12,525 nt of DNA, from positions 1-12,525 of the forward strand of contig CAYZTQ010000060.1 in the NCBI GenBank assembly GCA_964481445.1, in the 5' to 3' direction. Each line of letters opens with the position of its first letter. Positions within the stretch are counted from its first letter, which is position 1. This document shows, one piece after another, positions 9,048-12,525 of the stretch. Below the pieces are notes generated by a model. The model saw nothing but the letters and a program-made list of their open reading frames with translations. It was not told where the DNA came from and did no database searches. The stretch comes from UBA1038 sp964481445. Lineage in GTDB: Bacteria; Bacillota; Clostridia; Christensenellales; Aristaeellaceae. The translations under genes and the position numbers were made by a program.

Positions 9048-10028
9048 TTACCTGCTCAGGCTCTGCATAAAGGCGTCGATCTTTTCCGCGACTTCCTTAT
9101 ACATGGTCAGAAACATCGTATGGCTGCCCTCCAGTATTTCCGCCTGCGCGTCCGCGGGGTTCTCGCTCAGATCGATATGCTGCTCGGTCCAGTTGCGGGT
9201 GATGCGCGGCATCGCCTTAAGGTCTTCTTCCGTCGTCCCCTTCTGCGCTTTCATTTCGTTGTACATCTGCTCAAAGGCTTCGCGGCGCATGTTGATGTCG
9301 TCATCACTCTCCCTGGCCAGCAGGTGCAGGGCTTTCATGCCGGCGGGAAACTTCTTCGTTTCGGCATCCTTCAGGTTGCTGGTCACGCGGTCATCCTCAT
9401 CCTTCTGGTTGGGGTTGTTCAGCGTATACCTGGCGATCAGGTTGAACTGCTTTTGTGATTCCTCGTCCACATCAGGCGTTTTGACTGTATTGATTTCTTT
9501 TTCCGACATTTCAGCGGAATGGATCTCCAGTCCGCCCTCCATCCCCGGCGTCGAGATATCGATCCCGATAAAGCCCTGCACCTCGCTCGGATACTTCGCG
9601 GCGTAGGTCAGCGAGTAAATGCCGCCCATGGAATGCGCCATGATGGTGTACTTGTCGATGCCCAGCTTCTGCATCACGGTGTGGATTTCGTCCGCGAAGT
9701 TTTCAGAGGTGCGGGGCGCGTCCGTCACATCGCTCAGCCCGAAGCCGAAGTAGTCGATCATGACGATGCGGTATTTTTTCGACAGAATCTTCATCAGGTT
9801 GCTGAAGCTGTAGTAGGACGAGATTTCGCCCTGTCCGGGGATCAGCAGCAGCGTTTCCTTGTTTTTTTCTCCCAGAATGGTGACGTTCATCTTTTTGCCG
9901 TTCACGTCTACCAGCTGCCCGTAGGGCTTGACGCCCTCCATCTGCTCAATGGGCAGCGCGAAAGCGGAGGACAGGCAGAGGCCCGTCAGCGTCATGGCCG
10001 CCAAAAGGATTGCGATGAATCGTTTCAT
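9048..10028 (-). CDS. exported alpha/beta hydrolase, copy A
   Basis: A 326-aa hydrolase with a clear signal peptide (charged KR start, hydrophobic core to about residue 21, cleavage after SAFA near 24). Residues about 35-160 are a canonical alpha/beta-hydrolase core. The nucleophile elbow is AHSMGG with Ser133. The oxyanion-loop region reads IPGQGEISS (about 63-71), where many relatives have HG. DYFGFGLSD (92-100) is the typical G-x-S-x-D-like turn. The catalytic His is probably His303 in EGSHTMF; the acid may be in the SDDD stretch at 241-244, though this is uncertain. About 140 residues between Ser and His hold a cap-like insert. It may be an esterase, lipase or peptidase; the substrate is unknown. 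It lies 51 bases after copy B, with AAAGGA as ribosome binding site, and is about three-quarters identical to it. Confidence 0.9.
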   Translation of the reverse strand: MKRFIAILLAAMTLTGLCLSSAFALPIEQMEGVKPYGQLVDVNGKKMNVTILGEKNKETLLLIPGQGEISSYYSFSNLMKILSKKYRIVMIDYFGFGLSDVTDAPRTSENFADEIHTVMQKLGIDKYTIMAHSMGGIYSLTYAAKYPSEVQGFIGIDISTPGMEGGLEIHSAEMSEKEINTVKTPDVDEESQKQFNLIARYTLNNPNQKDEDDRVTSNLKDAETKKFPAGMKALHLLARESDDDINMRREAFEQMYNEMKAQKGTTEEDLKAMPRITRNWTEQHIDLSENPADAQAEILEGSHTMFLTMYKEVAEKIDAFMQSLSR

Positions 10029-10079
10029 GGTTTGTGTTTCCTTTCTTTATCATATGCCGATGTTCATCAGAACATCAAT

Positions 10080-11069
10080 TTATTTTCCAAGGCTTTGTAC
10101 GAAAGCATCCACTTTCTCGGCGATTTCCTTATAAAGGGTCAGGTACATCACATGGTTGCCTTTCAGCATCTGTGTCTGCGCGTCCGCGGGGTTTTCATGC
10201 AAATCGATATGCTGCTCGGTCCAGTTGCGGGTGATGCGGGGCACCTGCTTGAGTTCTTCCTCGGTGATTTTCCCCTCCTTAAACTCCTTGCTGCTTTCCT
10301 GGTACCACTGTTCGAAATCCTGCATGCGCATGTTCATATCGTCATCGCTCTGTCTGGCCAGCAGGTACAGCGCCTTCATGCCGGCGGGAAATTTCTTGGT
10401 CTCGGCGTCCTTCAGGTTGCTGGAGGCGTGAGCGTCCTCATCCTTCATGTTGGGGTTGTTCATGGTATATTTGCCGATCAGGCGGTACTGTTTCTGCGTC
10501 TCCTCATCCAAATCGGGCAGCGGCAGCTTGTCGATAACGTCTTCTGTCAGTTCCGAAGAATGGACTTCCAGCCCGCCTTCCATGACAGGGGTGGAGGTAT
10601 CGATGCCGATGAAGCCCTTCACTTCGCCGGGATATTTCAGCGCGTAGGTCAGCGAGTAAATGCCGCCCATCGAGTGCGCCATCAGCGTGTACCTGTCGAT
10701 GCCCAGCTTCTGCAGCACGGTGTGGATCTCGTCCGCGAAGTTTTCAGAGGTGCGAGGCGCATCCGTCATGTCGCTGAGCCCGAAGCCGAAGTAGTCGATC
10801 ATGACGATGCGGTATTTTTTCGACAGAATCTTCATCAGGTTATGAAACCCGTAGTAGGACGAGATTTCGCTTTGGCCGGGGACCAATACCAGCGTTTCCT
10901 TATTGTTCTCGCCCAGAACGGCAACATTCATCTTTTTGCCGTTCACGTCGATCAGCTGCCCGTAGGGCTTGACGCCCTTCATCTGCTCGATTGGCAGCGC
11001 GAAGGCGGAGGACAGGCAGAGGCCCGTCAGGGTCATGGCTGCCAGAAGCATTGCAATCCATCGTTTCAT
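10080..11069 (-). CDS. exported alpha/beta hydrolase, copy B
   Basis: A 329-aa paralogue of the next gene downstream, with the same signal peptide apart from two residues, the same Ser133 in AHSMGG, and a likely catalytic His306 in KGNHVMY. The oxyanion region reads VPGQSEISS. Conserved between copies in the second half are NLKDAETKKFPAGMKAL and PRITRNWTEQHIDL, so these are likely to matter for folding or substrate. The start ATG at 11069 has AAAGGA about ten bases upstream. The open frame continues upstream of this ATG on the minus strand, but that part is antisense to the NAGPA gene and lacks any recognisable domain. It is first in the probable operon hydrolase B - hydrolase A - M13 peptidase. 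Faster change in the C-terminal half suggests divergence in substrate use. Confidence 0.9.
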   Translation of the reverse strand: MKRWIAMLLAAMTLTGLCLSSAFALPIEQMKGVKPYGQLIDVNGKKMNVAVLGENNKETLVLVPGQSEISSYYGFHNLMKILSKKYRIVMIDYFGFGLSDMTDAPRTSENFADEIHTVLQKLGIDRYTLMAHSMGGIYSLTYALKYPGEVKGFIGIDTSTPVMEGGLEVHSSELTEDVIDKLPLPDLDEETQKQYRLIGKYTMNNPNMKDEDAHASSNLKDAETKKFPAGMKALYLLARQSDDDMNMRMQDFEQWYQESSKEFKEGKITEEELKQVPRITRNWTEQHIDLHENPADAQTQMLKGNHVMYLTLYKEIAEKVDAFVQSLGK

Positions 11070-11158
11070 GGTTCGTTCATCCTTTCGTCTGTTCCCGGAG
11101 CAGGCGCCGCGGCAAAGCCGTTTCGCCGTTCCGTCCATTCCCTTGGTGGGATGCCCGT

Positions 11159-11167
11159 ATCTTAGCA
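11159..11167 (-). promoter_or_regulatory. possible extended -10 promoter of the hydrolase operon
   Basis: On the minus strand TGC is directly followed by TAAGAT (4/6 to consensus), the form of an extended -10 element. No good -35 box is found at 16-18 bases; TTTACA lies 21 bases upstream, too far. It is placed downstream of the terminator at 11193-11217 and about 90 bases before the hydrolase B start, which fits. Confidence 0.25.
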
Positions 11168-11192
11168 GGCAGGGTATAAAATCCGTGTAAAG

Positions 11193-11217
11193 AAAAAACC
11201 GTCTTCTGAAAACGGCC
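11193..11217 (-). terminator. orphan intrinsic terminator (minus strand)
   Basis: On the minus strand CCGTTTT (11209-11215), loop CAG, then AAGACGG (11199-11205) form a 7-bp stem with one G-U pair, extended by G-U pairs, followed at once by TTTTTTCTTT. This is the best-shaped intrinsic terminator in the window. On the plus strand no T-run follows it, so it acts on minus-strand transcripts only. No minus-strand gene is visible between it and the divergent NAGPA gene. Confidence 0.75.
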
Positions 11218-11393
11218 GACGGTAAGGCGCTGGTTTTGCCATCACGCCTGATGATGCGGCGCATCCCCAAAGCGCCTTTCGCCCGGGGGTTCTGCCGCGC
11301 GGGCGTGGCAGGCGGCGCGCCGCTCTTGTAAAATCTTTTGAAAACGCGCGCTTCGCTCTTTTGTTTTTGCCCCTGCTGGTGTATCCTGCCAGT

Positions 11394-11429
11394 ACACGCC
11401 GGGCAAACGTCCCCCGGCAGCCGGCGTGT
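11394..11429 (+). promoter_or_regulatory. leader hairpin of the NAGPA gene
   Basis: ACACGCCGG (11394-11402) pairs with CCGGCGTGT (11421-11429), a 9-bp stem. A second stem, GCCGGG (11398-11403) with CCCGGC (11413-11418), shares bases with the first, so the two exclude each other. The structure ends seven bases before AAGGAGG (11437-11443). With a -10-like TATCCT at 11382-11387 the stem would stand at the very 5' end of the mRNA. It may stabilise the message or tune translation. Confidence 0.4.
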
Positions 11430-11450
11430 CTCTTGCAAGGAGGAAAACGA

Positions 11451-12269
11451 ATGAAGAAACATCTCCTGCCGCTGCTTACCGCGGCGCTGCTCTTTGTCTC
11501 CATCGGCGGCTCGGCCGCGTGGACGCCGGCCGAAACGCCCTGCGTGCAGGCTCCCTTTGACTGGGCTTATCAGGACGATCAGCGCGCCATCGCCATCAAA
11601 CGGGTGCAGACGGATAAACTGACCTACTTTGTGGCTGACGTGCAGCTGGCCGCCCCCTCCCTCTTCCGCACGGAGCTGGAAAGCCGCATGGCCCCGGTCT
11701 CCACACTGGCGCAGCGCGCGGGCGCGATCCTCGCCATCAATGCCGACGACTACGCTGTGCATAAGTACGGCGTCATCGTGCGCAACGGGCAGCTGCTGCG
11801 CACCCACGATACCACCCGCAACCAGCTGGTGGTGGATAAGGACGGCAACATGAGCGTCCGGGTCGACCGCCGGGGCGAGGATTACAAGGCGCTGGGCGAT
11901 CAGCTGATTCAGCAGGGCGCGCTGCAGGCCTTCGAATTCGGGCCCGAGCTGGTGCGCGACGGGCAGGCCGTCGCCTTCAGCCCGGATTTTGACGTGATCT
12001 CCACCAAGCCCTCGCGGCTGGAGCCGCGCACGGCCATCGGCCAGATCGGCCCGCTGCACTACATCATCATCGTGGTGGACGGCCGACAGCCCGGATATTC
12101 CGAGGGCATCTCGCTGCAGGATCTGCAGCAGCTCTTCGTCAGCTACGGGGCCAAAACGGCCATGAACCTGGACGGCGGCGGCTCCAGCGAGCTGTGGTTC
12201 CAGGGCCAGATCCTGAATCGCCCCGCGGGCGGCAAGGAACGCGCCGTCTCCGACATCATCTGTTTTTGA
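11451..12269 (+). CDS. exported phosphodiester glycosidase (NAGPA domain)
   Basis: A 272-aa protein with a signal peptide (KKH, hydrophobic core to about residue 19, likely cleavage after GSAA near 23) followed by one NAGPA domain over about 45-270. The family is named for the enzyme that uncovers mannose 6-phosphate by removing GlcNAc from a phosphodiester; bacterial members act on phosphodiester-linked sugars of surface polymers or on unknown targets. Visible family motifs are AINADDY (95-101), FGPELV (163-168), RTAIGQ (193-198), VDGRQPGYSEGISLQDL (209-225) and NLDGGGSSELW (239-249). The usual Phe-rich INAGYF form is replaced by INADDYAVH. ATG at 11451 has AAGGAGG seven bases upstream, so the longer upstream frame is not used. 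It is transcribed away from the hydrolase operon and is 11 bases ahead of the DUF3021 gene. Confidence 0.92.
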   Translation: MKKHLLPLLTAALLFVSIGGSAAWTPAETPCVQAPFDWAYQDDQRAIAIKRVQTDKLTYFVADVQLAAPSLFRTELESRMAPVSTLAQRAGAILAINADDYAVHKYGVIVRNGQLLRTHDTTRNQLVVDKDGNMSVRVDRRGEDYKALGDQLIQQGALQAFEFGPELVRDGQAVAFSPDFDVISTKPSRLEPRTAIGQIGPLHYIIIVVDGRQPGYSEGISLQDLQQLFVSYGAKTAMNLDGGGSSELWFQGQILNRPAGGKERAVSDIICF

Positions 12270-12280
12270 ATAGGGTAACC

Positions 12281-12525
12281 ATGATGAAGAAAAAATGTTT
12301 CAGCGCGCTGCTTGTGGGCGCGCTCGCAGGCCTCGGCGTCAACCAGCTGGTCTGCTACATCGCCTCCGCGGCGCTGCGCCTTGGCTACTACGCGGCCTGC
12401 CCCGCCAGCCTGCCCGAGCAGGTGGGCGGCGAGATGAACGCCGTGCTGCTTCAGATGGCCGTGTTCGCGCTGGCAGGCGCGCTCGCGGGTCTCGGCCTCT
12501 GCCTTGTGAGAAGAAAACGCGGATA
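12281..12525 (+). CDS. DUF3021-like membrane protein (partial, runs off the window)
   Basis: An open frame from ATG ATG AAG at 12281 to the window end, 81 complete codons without a stop. It encodes a basic start (MMKKKCF), a helix at about 8-33, a short outer loop with YYAACPASLPEQVGGEMNAVLLQ at about 40-62, a second helix and then RRKRG. The GY-Y...P...GGEMNAVLLQ pattern matches what I know of DUF3021, small four-helix membrane proteins of Firmicutes often encoded with LytTR regulators; no LytTR gene is seen upstream here. The ribosome binding site is weak (AGGG at 12272-12275), and the second ATG at 12284 is also possible. Only 11 bases separate it from the NAGPA stop, so it is probably cotranscribed with, and perhaps coupled to, that gene. 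Confidence 0.6.
   Translation, partial: MMKKKCFSALLVGALAGLGVNQLVCYIASAALRLGYYAACPASLPEQVGGEMNAVLLQMAVFALAGALAGLGLCLVRRKRG

Larger units (their letters stand above)
9048..11069 (-). repeat. tandem gene duplication of the exported hydrolase
   Basis: Copies at 9048-10028 and 10080-11069 lie in the same direction 51 bases apart. My hand alignment of the proteins gives about 77% identity: roughly 84% over the first 180 residues and clearly less over the last 150, with one 3-residue length difference. At DNA level, 9736-9800 and 10777-10841 are identical over 65 bases, including all third codon positions, while nearby stretches differ at many silent sites. Confidence 0.9.
11070..11450. other. divergent intergenic region (381 bp)
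   Basis: This lies between the hydrolase operon (minus) and the NAGPA gene (plus). It holds, from left, a possible promoter for the hydrolases (11159-11167), a convincing minus-strand terminator (11193-11217), about 175 bases with further stem potential (for example GGCGCT at 11271-11276 against AGCGCC at 11226-11231 on the minus strand, and GATGC-GCC-GCATC inside them), and the NAGPA leader hairpin (11394-11429). A weak TATCCT -10-like box for the plus strand is at 11382-11387 without a good -35. No credible protein-coding gene was found in it. Confidence 0.6.

Noticed and set aside
9519..11165. 548-codon open frame on the plus strand opposite both hydrolases
   Set aside because: It spans two real genes with signal peptides and catalytic motifs on the other strand; its internal repetition only mirrors their duplication.
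11070..12059. N-terminal extension of hydrolase B to a 659-aa protein
   Set aside because: The extension crosses a terminator and is antisense to the NAGPA gene; the internal ATG at 11069 begins a perfect signal peptide identical in form to the paralogue's start and has a ribosome binding site.

Overview
The window (12,525 bp, GC-rich) looks like chromosomal DNA from a high-GC clostridial Firmicute, probably an anaerobe of the gut type. This is an inference from gene families and control signals: strong AGGAGG-type ribosome binding sites, a clostridial-style membrane pyrophosphatase, DUF1653 and DUF3021 proteins, and XRE-TPR regulators. No rRNA, tRNA, CRISPR array, transposase or phage gene was seen.

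Layout. (1) 1-157: a cluster of four hairpins in about 145 bases, the last of which probably ends the pyrophosphatase transcript. (2) 158-2350 (-): K+-dependent membrane pyrophosphatase, with its own promoter. (3) 2585-2812 (-): small DUF1653 protein with a terminator behind it. (4) 2882-2929: large interrupted palindrome between divergent genes. (5) 3016-6881 (+): a cassette of four genes in one direction: XRE-TPR regulator, MFS exporter, GNAT acetyltransferase, and a HExxH protein whose frame is broken twice (-1, then +1). A bidirectional terminator follows. (6) 11069 down to 6993 (-): a probable operon for three exported enzymes: two tandem-duplicated alpha/beta hydrolases and an M13 zinc endopeptidase, with a strong hairpin before the peptidase. 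(7) 11070-11450: a divergent intergenic region of 381 bp holding a well-formed minus-strand terminator that no visible gene accounts for. (8) 11451-12525 (+): secreted phosphodiester glycosidase (NAGPA domain) and the start of a DUF3021 membrane protein that runs off the window.

How they may work together. The pyrophosphatase couples PPi hydrolysis to cation pumping. The regulator-exporter-acetyltransferase-peptidase cassette has the look of a small-molecule or peptide export or resistance locus controlled by a TPR-type sensor, but its substrate cannot be told from sequence. The minus-strand operon and the NAGPA gene together make a cluster of exported hydrolases acting at or outside the membrane. 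The points most worth checking are the doubly frameshifted HExxH gene, the duplicated hydrolase pair with a 65-base identical block, the orphan terminator, and the hairpin cluster at the left edge.
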